Notes under the pieces: model-generated
Database searches by the model: none
What the model was told of the DNA's origin: nothing
Seen by the model: the letters and a program-made list of their open reading frames with translations, nothing else
Program-made: the position numbers and the translations under genes
In this document: piece by piece, positions 31,964 to 40,068 of the stretch
How positions within the stretch are numbered: the stretch's first letter is position 1
Layout: the number at the start of each line of letters is the position of its first letter
NCBI RefSeq assembly: GCF_036227405.1
Contig: NZ_CP109473.1
Location: 6,820,001-6,884,000, forward strand
Reading direction: 5' to 3'
DNA length: 64,000 nt
Source: Streptomyces sp. NBC_01460
Lineage (GTDB): Bacteria > Actinomycetota > Actinomycetes > Streptomycetales > Streptomycetaceae

Positions 31964-33436
31964 GTGGCAGCTACGCCCAGGTTTCGCAAGAACGCAGTCG
32001 ACGGAAGCACCGCAGAGGGAACCACAGCAGAAGGGAATACGGCGGAAGGACCGGTGGGCAAGCACCCGGTCGACGAGAGGCTCCCGCCGCTCAGGATGTT
32101 CACCAGCGGCCTCCAGCACGTGGCCGCGATGTACGCGGGCGTGGTGGCCCCGCCCATGATCGTGGGGCCCGCCGTGGGCCTCAGCGCCAAGGAGACCGCC
32201 TTCCTCATGGGGGCGAGCCTCTTCACCGCGGGGATAGCCACCCTGCTCCAGACCCTCGGGTTCTGGCGCATAGGTGCCAAACTGCCCTTCGTCAACGGGG
32301 TGTCGTTCGCCGGGGTGACCCCGATGATCGCGATAGGCAAGGACCGGGGGCACGACGGCATCGCCGTCATCTTCGGGGCGATCATCGTCGCCGGCCTCCT
32401 CGGCTTCGTCCTCGCCCCGTACTTCTGCAAACTGGTGCGGTTCTTCCCGCCCGTCGTCACCGGCACCGTCATCACCCTGATCGGTGTCTCGCTGCTGCCG
32501 GTCGCCTTCAACTGGTCGCAGGGCGGCAACGCGACGGCCGACGACTACGGCTCGATGACCAACATCTCCATGGCCGCCGTCACCCTCGTGATCGTGCTGG
32601 CGCTGCGCAAACTGCTGCGGGGCTTCCTCCAGCAGATCGCCATCCTGCTCGGCCTGGTCATCGGCACCCTCATCGCGATCCCCGCCGGCATCACCGACTT
32701 CGGGGCACTGGGCGACGCCGACGTGGTCGGTTTCCCGACGCCGTTCCACTTCGGCGCCCCGCAGTTCGAGGTCGCCGCCATCATCTCGATGTGCATCGTC
32801 ATGCTGGTCTGCATGACCGAGTCCACCGCCGACATGCTGGCGCTCGGCAAGATCGTCGGGCGCCCGGCGGACGAGCGGACCATCGAGGGCGGCCTGCGCG
32901 CCGACACCCTGGGCAGCGCCGTCAGCCCGCTCTTCAACGGCTTCATGTGCAGCGCGTTCGCCCAGAACATAGGGCTGGTCGCCATGACCAAGGTCCGCAG
33001 CCGGTTCGTCGTCGCCGCCGGCGGAGTCATCCTGGTGCTGCTCGGCCTGGTCCCCGTCGCCGCGTCCGTCATCGCCCTCGTACCGCTTCCGGTCCTCGGC
33101 GGCGCGGGCATCGTGCTCTTCGGATCCGTCGCCGCGAGCGGTGTCCAGACGCTGGCGACAGCGGCCCTGGAGAAGGGCGAGAACGCCCTGATCGTCGCGG
33201 CGGCCGTCGGCGTCGGCCTCATCCCGATCGCCGCGCCGGACTTCTACCACGCCTTCCCCGAGGACCTGCTCGTCGTCCTGGACTCCGGCATCTCCACCGG
33301 CTGCGTGGTGGCGATCGTGCTGAACCTGGCCTTCAACCACTGGGGCCTGCGGCCGGACGAGGAGCCGGAGCCGGAGACCGGGGTGCCGGACAGCGAACAG
33401 CCGAAGGACCCGATGGCCCTGCCCGTCGCCCACTGA
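31964..33436 (+). CDS. Second NCS2-family purine permease
   Basis: 490 residues from a GTG with CCGGAGGAAGCC upstream. It is closely related to the permease at 28890: LQHVAAMYAGVVAPPMIVG, LPFVNGVSFAGVTPMIAIG, TESTADMLALGKI and FNGFMCSAFAQNIGLVAMTKVRSRF. The N-terminus has a low-complexity TAEGNTAEG repeat, and the C-terminal tail is acidic. Differences in the TM10 loop (CSAFAQN against TSAFAQN) suggest a different purine preference. A terminator follows, shared with the convergent chitosanase gene. Confidence 0.92.
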   Translation: MAATPRFRKNAVDGSTAEGTTAEGNTAEGPVGKHPVDERLPPLRMFTSGLQHVAAMYAGVVAPPMIVGPAVGLSAKETAFLMGASLFTAGIATLLQTLGFWRIGAKLPFVNGVSFAGVTPMIAIGKDRGHDGIAVIFGAIIVAGLLGFVLAPYFCKLVRFFPPVVTGTVITLIGVSLLPVAFNWSQGGNATADDYGSMTNISMAAVTLVIVLALRKLLRGFLQQIAILLGLVIGTLIAIPAGITDFGALGDADVVGFPTPFHFGAPQFEVAAIISMCIVMLVCMTESTADMLALGKIVGRPADERTIEGGLRADTLGSAVSPLFNGFMCSAFAQNIGLVAMTKVRSRFVVAAGGVILVLLGLVPVAASVIALVPLPVLGGAGIVLFGSVAASGVQTLATAALEKGENALIVAAAVGVGLIPIAAPDFYHAFPEDLLVVLDSGISTGCVVAIVLNLAFNHWGLRPDEEPEPETGVPDSEQPKDPMALPVAH

Positions 33437-33444
33437 CGTGCGCG

Positions 33445-33485
33445 GTGCGCGTACGGACACCCCTGACGGGGGCCCGTACGCGCAC
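33445..33485. terminator. 12-bp hairpin between convergent permease and chitosanase genes
   Basis: GTGCGCGTACGG (33445-33456) pairs with CCGTACGCGCAC (33474-33485). It serves both strands. Confidence 0.75.
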
Positions 33486-33502
33486 CTCCGGCGTGGACGG
33501 CG

Positions 33503-34369
33503 TCAGCCGATGTGGAAGCTGTCGCCGTAGACCTGCCAGTCGAGCGGCGGGTCCAGGTCCAGATTGCCGTTCCGCAGGAACACCCGCTGGGCCGTGTCGA
33601 CCCGGCTGGTGTCCGAGTGGGCCTCCTCCTGTTCCATCGCCCAGACGCGCGCGTCCAGGAACGCGTCGAGGTAGGCGGTCTCGTCACCGCCCTGCGTGGG
33701 CGGTGACGCCACGGCCAGGGCCCGCTGCCGGATCGAGCCGAAGCTCGTGGCGTCGGTGCCGCCGCCGTGCATCACGAGGGCGTCGTAGTACGCGAACTGG
33801 CCGAGCGTGCCGACGCCGTCGGCCTTGCCCTGACGCACCGCCGGGTCGAAGTAGACGCGGTCGCGCTCGTCGTTCTGGGCCTGCTCGAACACGGGGTCCG
33901 ACGCCGCCTCTGCCCAGGCGCCGGTGAATCCGGGGTCGAGCCCCTCGTGCGAGTCGGTCCCGTCGACCTGCCGCAGGGCGGGCAGGTACGGGGCCAGGAC
34001 GTTGCCCGGCTTCCGCTCGGTGTACAGCTCCACCAGGGCGAGCATGTCCCCGGTGCCGGAGCAGAATCCGATGATGCCGGCGGTGTAGCCGCGGCCGTCG
34101 CCGATGTCCTCGATGTAGCCGTACTGGGCCTTCCAGTCGAGCGTCGAGTTCTCCGCGCTCGACACGAGCTGCATCGCGATGTCCTTCTTCGCGGGGTCGT
34201 CGAGACCGGTCGCGGCTGCCTCCAGGTGTGCGGCCGGCGGCATGGGGGCGCCGGTGTGGGCGGTGGCCGGAATCGCCGTGAAGGTCAGCCCGAGGGCCAG
34301 TACGGCGAGTCCGACGGTGCGGGTGAGTCGGGTGGTGCGACGCGAGGTGCTGGTGTGGGGGTGATGCAC
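33503..34369 (-). CDS. csn: Secreted GH46 chitosanase
   Basis: 288 residues. A basic N-terminus with signal peptide (VGLAVLALGLTFTAIPATA) precedes a GH46 domain. The catalytic acid Glu73 lies in SSAENSTLDWKAQYGYIEDIG, and Asp91 lies in GDGRGYTAG. The 18-residue spacing equals Glu22-Asp40 of the N174 chitosanase. It hydrolyses chitosan outside the cell. A TAGGAA/TTCCTA palindrome upstream resembles the operators reported for chitosanase genes. A second chitosanase gene lies upstream on the same strand. Confidence 0.95.
   Translation of the reverse strand: MHHPHTSTSRRTTRLTRTVGLAVLALGLTFTAIPATAHTGAPMPPAAHLEAAATGLDDPAKKDIAMQLVSSAENSTLDWKAQYGYIEDIGDGRGYTAGIIGFCSGTGDMLALVELYTERKPGNVLAPYLPALRQVDGTDSHEGLDPGFTGAWAEAASDPVFEQAQNDERDRVYFDPAVRQGKADGVGTLGQFAYYDALVMHGGGTDATSFGSIRQRALAVASPPTQGGDETAYLDAFLDARVWAMEQEEAHSDTSRVDTAQRVFLRNGNLDLDPPLDWQVYGDSFHIG
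34050..34138 (-). repeat. 89-nt block identical between the two chitosanase genes (copy 1)
   Basis: The 89 nt here equal 35062-35150 exactly, including third codon positions, although the genes differ widely on both sides. It encodes the catalytic loop (DWKAQYGYIEDIGDGRGYTA and onward). Confidence 0.9.
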
Positions 34370-34406
34370 CGGTCCTCCAGAAGGAGTTCGTCGTCCGATG
34401 TTCTGT

Positions 34407-34421
34407 TAGGAAGGTTTCCTA
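34407..34421 (-). promoter_or_regulatory. Chitosanase operator palindrome (CsnR-box-like)
   Basis: TAGGAA-GGT-TTCCTA is a perfect 6-bp inverted repeat 38 nt before the chitosanase start. Actinobacterial chitosanase genes are known to carry a similar AT-flanked palindrome bound by the ROK repressor CsnR; the match is from memory. The second chitosanase gene lacks it. Confidence 0.55.
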
Positions 34422-34502
34422 CCAGAGCTCGGGGCGCGCGGTAACCCCCCGCGCGCCGTACGGCGCTCCGGGTTCCCTGCGGATCGGTGTCGAGCCGGGG
34501 TG

Positions 34503-35306
34503 TCAGCTCGCGTCGATGCGGTAGCTCTCCCCGTAGACCCTCCACGCCAGCGGCGTCTCCAGCTGGAGCTTCCCCTCGCGCACGAAGACGCGCTGGGCGG
34601 TCTCCACGCGGCTGGTGTCGCTGTGCGACGGCTCCTTGCGGAGCGCGGCCACCCGGGCGTCCAGGAAGGCGTTCAGATACGCCTCCTCGTCACCGCCCCC
34701 GGACGGCGGATCGGCCTCGGCGAGGGCCTGGGCGCGTATCGTCCGGAAGCCCACCGTCCCCTCGGCGTCGGCGTACCCGTGCATCACGTAGGCGTCGTAG
34801 TAGATGAACTGTCCCAGGGCGCTGAGCCCGTCGGCCTCCGCCCGCCCGACCGCCGGATCGAAGTACGAGGCGTCGCGCTCCGCGTCCTGCGCCGACCGGA
34901 GTGCCGGATCCTCCGCCGCCTTCGCCCAGGCCCTGGTGAAGGCGGTGCCCAGTCCGTCGTGCGCGTCGGTGCCGTTCACCGCGCGCAGCGCCGGGAGGAA
35001 CGGCGCGAGCGCGTTGCCCGGGCGCTTCTCCGTGTAGCGCTCGACGACCCTCAGGAGGTCTCCGGTGCCGGAGCAGAATCCGATGATGCCGGCGGTGTAG
35101 CCGCGGCCGTCGCCGATGTCCTCGATGTAGCCGTACTGGGCCTTCCAGTCCAGGGTGGAGTTCTCCGCGCTGGACACCAGCTGCATCGCGACGTCCTTCT
35201 TCGCGGGGTCGTCGAGGCCCTTCTCGGGGGAGCCGGAGGCGGCGCCGGAGCAGCCGGTCAGGACGAGGGCCGCGGCAGCGGCGAGGGCGAGACGTCTGCG
35301 CTTCAC
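34503..35306 (-). CDS. Lipoprotein GH46 chitosanase
   Basis: 267 residues from the GTG at 35306. The short N-terminus MKRRRLALAAAAALVLTGCS has a lipobox with Cys19, so this copy should be anchored to the membrane, unlike its secreted neighbour. Catalytic Glu48 and Asp66 keep the 18-residue spacing. The rest matches GH46 (GIIGFCSGTGDLLRVVERY, SYFDPAVGRAEADG, DTSRVETAQRVFV). The ribosome site is weak, and no chitosanase-type palindrome is present upstream, so its control must differ. Confidence 0.9.
   Translation of the reverse strand: MKRRRLALAAAAALVLTGCSGAASGSPEKGLDDPAKKDVAMQLVSSAENSTLDWKAQYGYIEDIGDGRGYTAGIIGFCSGTGDLLRVVERYTEKRPGNALAPFLPALRAVNGTDAHDGLGTAFTRAWAKAAEDPALRSAQDAERDASYFDPAVGRAEADGLSALGQFIYYDAYVMHGYADAEGTVGFRTIRAQALAEADPPSGGGDEEAYLNAFLDARVAALRKEPSHSDTSRVETAQRVFVREGKLQLETPLAWRVYGESYRIDAS
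35062..35150 (-). repeat. 89-nt block identical between the two chitosanase genes (copy 2)
   Basis: Exact counterpart of 34050-34138. Flanking sequence diverges at once on both sides, consistent with a gene-conversion tract. Confidence 0.9.
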
Positions 35307-35370
35307 GCACCAAGCGTGCCAGGCCGGGGGCCGGAGCCGACCGGGGTCCGGCGCCTGTAGCGTTCGGTAC

Positions 35371-36054
35371 ATGGAAGATCAGTCTGTTGTGGACGTCGGC
35401 GATGTACGGCTGGCGTACCGGACCTGGGGCGACCCCTTCGGTTCACCCGTGGTCCTGTTGCACGGTCTCGGGGGCTCGTCCCTGAGCTGGGAGGCGGTGG
35501 GCACGCTGCTCGGCGAGGAGTGGCGGGTGTACGCCATCGACCTGCGCGGGCACGGCGAGAGCGACTGGCCCGACGAGTACGCCTTCGAGCAGATGAGGGA
35601 CGACGTCCTGGAGTTCCTCGACGCCTGCGAGCTCGACCGGGTCGGCGTCGTCGGGCACGCGATGGGCGGGGTGGTCGCCTACCTGCTCGCCGAGGAGCAC
35701 GCGGACCGGGTGGAGCGGCTGGTGCTGGTCGAGACCCCGCCGCCGTTCCCGGGGCAGCTCGTCGACGACACCGGCCCCACGGGACCGGTGGACTACGACG
35801 AGAACGCCCTCCCGGCCGTCCGCGCGCAGATCGCCGATCCGGATCCCCGCTGGGAGGAGGAGCTGGGGCAGATCGTCGCCCCGACGCTCATGCTCGCGGG
35901 GGGCCCGGAGAGCACCATGCCGCAGGGGAGGCTGGCCGACATGGCCTCGCTCATCCCCGACTGCCGGCTGATCACCCTGGGCGGCGGCCACCAGGTGCAC
36001 AAGAAGCACCCGGATCAGGTGGCCCACCAGATCACCGAGTTCTTCACCAGCTGA
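35371..36054 (+). CDS. Alpha/beta-hydrolase fold protein with Ala in place of the nucleophile Ser
   Basis: 227 residues. The fold is clear: VVLLHGLGGSSLSWE, YAIDLRGHGESDWP, LDRVGVVGHAMGGVVAYLLA and a C-terminal GGGHQVHKKHPDQV with the expected His. At the nucleophile elbow the usual GHSMGG reads GHAMGG, with Ala97 encoded by GCG, so a serine-hydrolase mechanism is not possible. It may be a binding protein or use another chemistry. No ribosome site is present; a TAGCGT box 7 nt before the ATG suggests a leaderless transcript. Divergent from the second chitosanase. Confidence 0.85.
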   Translation: MEDQSVVDVGDVRLAYRTWGDPFGSPVVLLHGLGGSSLSWEAVGTLLGEEWRVYAIDLRGHGESDWPDEYAFEQMRDDVLEFLDACELDRVGVVGHAMGGVVAYLLAEEHADRVERLVLVETPPPFPGQLVDDTGPTGPVDYDENALPAVRAQIADPDPRWEEELGQIVAPTLMLAGGPESTMPQGRLADMASLIPDCRLITLGGGHQVHKKHPDQVAHQITEFFTS

Positions 36055-36154
36055 GAGGCCCGCCGCGCTCGGTCCCGGCGCGCGGCCGCCGGTCGCGCCG
36101 CCCGGCCACCCGGGGCCGGTCCCCGGCTGGGCGGCCCCGGGTCCCGCGAGGACG

Positions 36155-36763
36155 TCAGTCGCCCGGCCGCCAGTCCGGTCGGCGGCCGCTGAGCGCGATG
36201 ACGCGGTCCAGCAGCGGTGCGTCTTCCGGGACGGGGACGGGCGGGCCGAAGATCGCGTCGGCGCCGGACCTGTCGTCGTCCCCCGGCGCCAGCATCGCCT
36301 CCGACGAGCGCAGGCTCGCCTCGTCCGCCCGGAACTCCTGCCCCGTCGACCGGGCCAGGTCCCAGCCGTGCACGAGCAGCTCGTTCCGTACGACCATCCC
36401 CGCGACCTCGCCGGGCAGGTCCACCCCGCCCGCCCTGGTCATCCCCTCCAGGGCGGCCGGGGAGCGCCAGGCCGCCACCAGCTCGTCCAGGAGGGGCGGC
36501 AGGGCCGTGCGCCAGTCGGCCGGCAGGACGGGCAGGGCCGAGTCCGGGGAGGTGTCGGTCGTCGGCCCGAGCTCCTTGGCGGCCGCGTCGCGGAAGGCGG
36601 CGGTCAGCCCCAGCAGATGTCCGAGCAGCTCCCGTACCGCGTAGTCCGGACAGGGGGTCGGGCCGGCCAGCTGACCGTCGTCGACGGAGCCGGCGAGCGC
36701 GCGGACCTGCCGCGCCACGGGTCCGAGGTCGAGTCCGGATGCGTTTCCCTCGTGCGTTTCCAT
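36155..36763 (-). CDS. TIGR03086-type (DinB/maleylpyruvate-isomerase fold) protein
   Basis: 202 residues. The family marks are the N-terminal LAGPTPCPDYAVRELLGHLLG and the ELLVHGWDLARSTGQ motif, both with His residues that form the metal site of the four-helix DinB-like fold. Members may be thiol-dependent transferases or isomerases, but most are uncharacterised. It stands alone, convergent with the hydrolase gene. A second member lies at 62667-63302. Confidence 0.8.
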   Translation of the reverse strand: METHEGNASGLDLGPVARQVRALAGSVDDGQLAGPTPCPDYAVRELLGHLLGLTAAFRDAAAKELGPTTDTSPDSALPVLPADWRTALPPLLDELVAAWRSPAALEGMTRAGGVDLPGEVAGMVVRNELLVHGWDLARSTGQEFRADEASLRSSEAMLAPGDDDRSGADAIFGPPVPVPEDAPLLDRVIALSGRRPDWRPGD

Positions 36764-36859
36764 GTCCCTAGGACTCCCCCCCGGCCCCGGAACTCATCGC
36801 GGACATTGCGGAACGTTCCGATCCACCCCCTTGTCGAGGGGCCCGCCCGCATGGCATAT

Positions 36860-36871
36860 AGGTCTGGACCA
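36860..36871 (+). promoter_or_regulatory. DasR-type operator-like palindrome
   Basis: AGGTCTGGACCA matches the dre core TGGTCTAGACCA at 10 of 12 positions and is itself nearly palindromic. It lies 25 nt before the GTG of the Fn3 lipoprotein gene, so a GlcNAc-responsive repressor might bind here. Confidence 0.4.
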
Positions 36872-36896
36872 TTGCTGTCGGATGGAAGGCATCACC

Positions 36897-37874
36897 GTGC
36901 AACGCCCCCACGCACGCACCGCGTTGGCCTGTCCCGCCGCGCTGCTCCTCGCCGCGCTCACGGCCTGCGGCGGTACCGCGCAGGCCGACACGAAGAAACC
37001 CACCGCCCCCACGGGTGTGACCGCCCAGGCCGGCAGCGCCACGTCCGCCCACGTCATGTGGGAGCAGGCCTCGGACGACACCGGGATCACCGGCTACGAC
37101 GTCTACCGAGGGGGGAAGAAGGTCCTCTCGGTGCCCGCGACGAAGCTGATGACCGACGTCGACGGTCTGACCGCCTCCACGGACTACGCCTTCACCGTCA
37201 GAGCACGTGACGCGGCCGGGAACGTCTCGCCCGCGAGTGCCTCCGTCCCCCTCACCACACCCGCCCCCGCGCCGGACGACAAGAAGGCGCCCACCACCCC
37301 GGTGAGACTCCGGGGCGAGGCCGACAGCGCCCGGACGGTCACGCTGTCCTGGGGCGGATCCACCGACGACGTCGGCGTGACGGCCTACGACATCTACCAG
37401 GAGGACGCCAGGATCCACAGCGTCCCCGGCACCGGGACCACGGCCCGGCTCACCGGCCTGCGCCCCGGGACCGTCTACACCTTCACCGTCCGCGCGCGCG
37501 ACGCCGCCGACCGTTCCTCGCCCGACAGCGGCCCGCTCGACCTCACCACCCCGTCCGCGCCGGGCGACCCCGCGAGCACGGCTCCCACCGGGCTCCGCAC
37601 GAGGACGACCGCGCAGCAGAAGGAGTTCGTGGTGGACCTCTCCTGGGACCAGCCGGACACCGGCGGCACGATCCCCGCGTACCAGCTGTTCCTGAACGGG
37701 AAGCTGACCACCACGATCGTCTGGGGCGGGACCCCGCCCGCGGGCCGCGCGACGTACCGCCTCACCCTCGACGACCCGCCGGGCACCCGCTACTCGCTCA
37801 AGATCCGGCCCAAGCTCCCCGACGGGACGTGGGGCGACTTCTCGGCCCAGCGGACGGTGGTCCTCGCCGGCTGA
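36897..37874 (+). CDS. Lipoprotein with three fibronectin type III domains
   Basis: 325 residues from the GTG at 36897 (GGAAGG 7 nt upstream). The lipobox LTAC has Cys24. Three Fn3 repeats follow at about 37-125, 135-220 and 230-325, each with the W...SDDxGxTxYDxY and TxYxFTVRARDAA pattern. The linkers are proline-rich. There is no catalytic domain, so it is probably a surface-anchored binding or scaffold protein. The nearby chitosanases and the DasR-like site hint at polysaccharide-linked expression. Confidence 0.85.
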   Translation: MQRPHARTALACPAALLLAALTACGGTAQADTKKPTAPTGVTAQAGSATSAHVMWEQASDDTGITGYDVYRGGKKVLSVPATKLMTDVDGLTASTDYAFTVRARDAAGNVSPASASVPLTTPAPAPDDKKAPTTPVRLRGEADSARTVTLSWGGSTDDVGVTAYDIYQEDARIHSVPGTGTTARLTGLRPGTVYTFTVRARDAADRSSPDSGPLDLTTPSAPGDPASTAPTGLRTRTTAQQKEFVVDLSWDQPDTGGTIPAYQLFLNGKLTTTIVWGGTPPAGRATYRLTLDDPPGTRYSLKIRPKLPDGTWGDFSAQRTVVLAG

Positions 37875-37966
37875 ACCGTCACGGCCGCTCGTCCCCGGCG
37901 GGGCCCGCGCGCTAAGGTACCGGGCCCCGGCAGCGGCCGGGGGAGTGGGCGGAGGAGGCGGCCGGC

Positions 37967-38539
37967 ATGCGACGTACGGGGCCCTCCCGGCGTGTGGTCG
38001 CCCGGGGCCAGGTCGTGCACACCGCGTGCCGGTACTTCCTGCGGCACGGCACGGTGGACATGGACGCGCTCGCCCGGGACCTCGCCGTCAGCAGGGCGAC
38101 CCTCTACCGTGTGGTCGGCAGCCGCGACGGGCTCCTGGCCGACGTGCTGTGGGAGCTGGCGGACCACCTCCTGGACCGGGCGCGGCGCCGACGCACCCGC
38201 GCGGGCGTGGACGGTGTCCTGGAGATCACCCGCTACTTCGTCACCGCCCTGCGCGGCTCGGTCCCCTTCGGGGACTTCCTCCGCGCCGAACCCGAGACGG
38301 CACGCCGGCTGCTGACCGGCGGGTGCGTGCACCGGCGGGCGGTCCTGGCCCAGCGCAGCATCCTGCTGGAGGCCGGGGAGCGGGACCGCCTCTGGTCCGG
38401 TCCCGGCGTCGACGACCTGGCCTATCTCTACGTCAGGGTCGTCGAATCCACCTTGTACGCCGAGCTGCTGAGCAGCCGCCGGCCGGACCTCGCCCTGGCC
38501 GAACGCACTGCCCGCGCCGTGCTCCGGCAAACCCGCTGA
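37967..38539 (+). CDS. QsdR-type TetR-family regulator
   Basis: 190 residues. Residues 10-60 form the TetR helix-turn-helix (GTVDMDALARDLAVSRATLYRVVGSRDGLL). The C-terminal domain has the QsdR pattern FGDFLRAEPETARRLLTGG and DLAYLYVRVVESTLYAELLSSRRPD. Relatives control lactonase or lipid-related genes. It is 111 nt upstream of a secreted alpha/beta-hydrolase gene on the same strand, a plausible target. Confidence 0.85.
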   Translation: MRRTGPSRRVVARGQVVHTACRYFLRHGTVDMDALARDLAVSRATLYRVVGSRDGLLADVLWELADHLLDRARRRRTRAGVDGVLEITRYFVTALRGSVPFGDFLRAEPETARRLLTGGCVHRRAVLAQRSILLEAGERDRLWSGPGVDDLAYLYVRVVESTLYAELLSSRRPDLALAERTARAVLRQTR

Positions 38540-38650
38540 ACGGCGCGCCGCACGACCTGAGACCGCCGTCTCACCCTCGGGCCGTCCTCTGGCGGGCGGC
38601 CGGCACCGGCCGTAGCTTCCGACTCCGACGACGGCAAAGCGGAGGACACG

Positions 38651-40000
38651 ATGACCGGTTCACAGCCCGTCCGGACGGGCCGCACCAGGCTGCTCGCGGT
38701 GTTTCTGGCGCTCGTCGGGACACTCGCCGCCCTGACCGCCCCGACACACGCCGCGGCCCCGACGCGCGCCGCGGTCAACCCGGTGATCTTCGTGCACGGC
38801 CAGGAGGGCTCCGCCCAGCAGTGGCAGTCCCAGGCCAAGCGCTTCTCCGCCAACGGCTACCGCGACGACCTGCTGTACGTCCACGAGTACGACACCTCCC
38901 TCGCGACCGACGACCACGCGATCGCCGGTCTGGAGGCGCTGGTGGACACCGTCCGGGCACGCACCGGCGCCGCGCAGGTCGACCTCCTCGCGCACTCGCG
39001 CGGGACGCGGGTCGCCCAGGCCTACCTCGCCGTGCCCGAGCGGGCGGCGGAGGTCGCCAAGTACGTCAACCTGGACGGCCGCACGGCCGCCTCGCAGCCC
39101 GGCGGGGTGCCCACCCTCGCGATCTGGAGCAGCCTCCAGCCGAACGGGGCGATCGGCGGAGCGGTCAACGTGCACGAACCGCAGGCGGGGCACACGGAGA
39201 GCGCCACCTCGGCCGAGAGCTTCGGCCACATCTACGCGTTCCTCCGGGGCAGGCCGCCGCTCACCACCCGGGTGCTGCCCGAGCCGCCCGCCTCCGTGCG
39301 GATCGCCGGCCGCGCGGTGCACTTCCCGCAGAACACGGGGCTCGCCGGCCGGCTGGAGGTGTGGCGGCTCGACCCCGCCACCGGCGCCCGGGCCGGTCTG
39401 CTGCCGCAGCACGTCGTACGGGTCGGCGCGGACGGCGCCTTCGGCCCGCTCGGAGTCGGCGGACGCGGACACTACGAGCTGGCGTTCGTCCGCCCCGGCG
39501 AGCGCACCGGCCACTTCTACTTCGAACCGTTCGAGCGCAGCGACCACTTCGTGCGCCTGCTCGTCTCCCCTCCGGGCGGGGTCACGGACTCCATCGACGT
39601 CTGCCCCGCGCACACGGCGCTCACCGTCGTCCGCGCACGTGAATGGCGGGCCGGCACGGCGGACGACGACCGGCTCCGCATCGGCGGGACCGACGTCCTG
39701 AACCCTGCCGTGTCCCCCCAACTCCGGCAGATCCTGGGCTTGTTCGCCTTCGACAAGGGATGCGACGGCGTCAGTCACCTCGACGCGGCGCTGCCGCCCT
39801 TCGACCGGGTCCCGTTCCTGACGGCGACCGACCTGTCCCTCCCGGCCGAGGAGCAGGCCAGGGGAACGATCCCCGTCACGCAGACGATGCGCGGCACCGG
39901 AGGGGTGGACGAGACCCTCGCGGTGCCGAACTGGCCCTCCGCCGGCCACACCGTGTCGCTGCTCTTCAAGGACTACGTGGACATCCCGTCCGGCGGGTGA
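38651..40000 (+). CDS. Secreted alpha/beta-hydrolase (lipase-like)
   Basis: 449 residues. The signal peptide ends near THAAAPT. The N-terminal hydrolase domain has VNPVIFVHGQEGSAQQWQS and the nucleophile elbow LLAHSRGTRVAQAYL, as in class-2 bacterial lipases. After about residue 215 a long beta-rich C-terminal region follows (Fn3/Ig-like: LAGRLEVWRLDPATG, GHFYFEPFERSDHFVRLL). It may act on host or environmental lipids or polyesters. Substrate unknown. Confidence 0.8.
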   Translation: MTGSQPVRTGRTRLLAVFLALVGTLAALTAPTHAAAPTRAAVNPVIFVHGQEGSAQQWQSQAKRFSANGYRDDLLYVHEYDTSLATDDHAIAGLEALVDTVRARTGAAQVDLLAHSRGTRVAQAYLAVPERAAEVAKYVNLDGRTAASQPGGVPTLAIWSSLQPNGAIGGAVNVHEPQAGHTESATSAESFGHIYAFLRGRPPLTTRVLPEPPASVRIAGRAVHFPQNTGLAGRLEVWRLDPATGARAGLLPQHVVRVGADGAFGPLGVGGRGHYELAFVRPGERTGHFYFEPFERSDHFVRLLVSPPGGVTDSIDVCPAHTALTVVRAREWRAGTADDDRLRIGGTDVLNPAVSPQLRQILGLFAFDKGCDGVSHLDAALPPFDRVPFLTATDLSLPAEEQARGTIPVTQTMRGTGGVDETLAVPNWPSAGHTVSLLFKDYVDIPSGG

Positions 40001-40068
40001 TCCGCCGAGGACCGTACGGCTGTGCGCCGTTCCCGGACCGCGGGGACCCGGGGGCGGCGCACGCATCC

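Noticed and set aside
36860..36871. Firm DasR regulation of the Fn3 lipoprotein
   Set aside because: Only 10 of 12 core positions match and DasR is not in the window, so it is kept as a site-like feature, not a finding.
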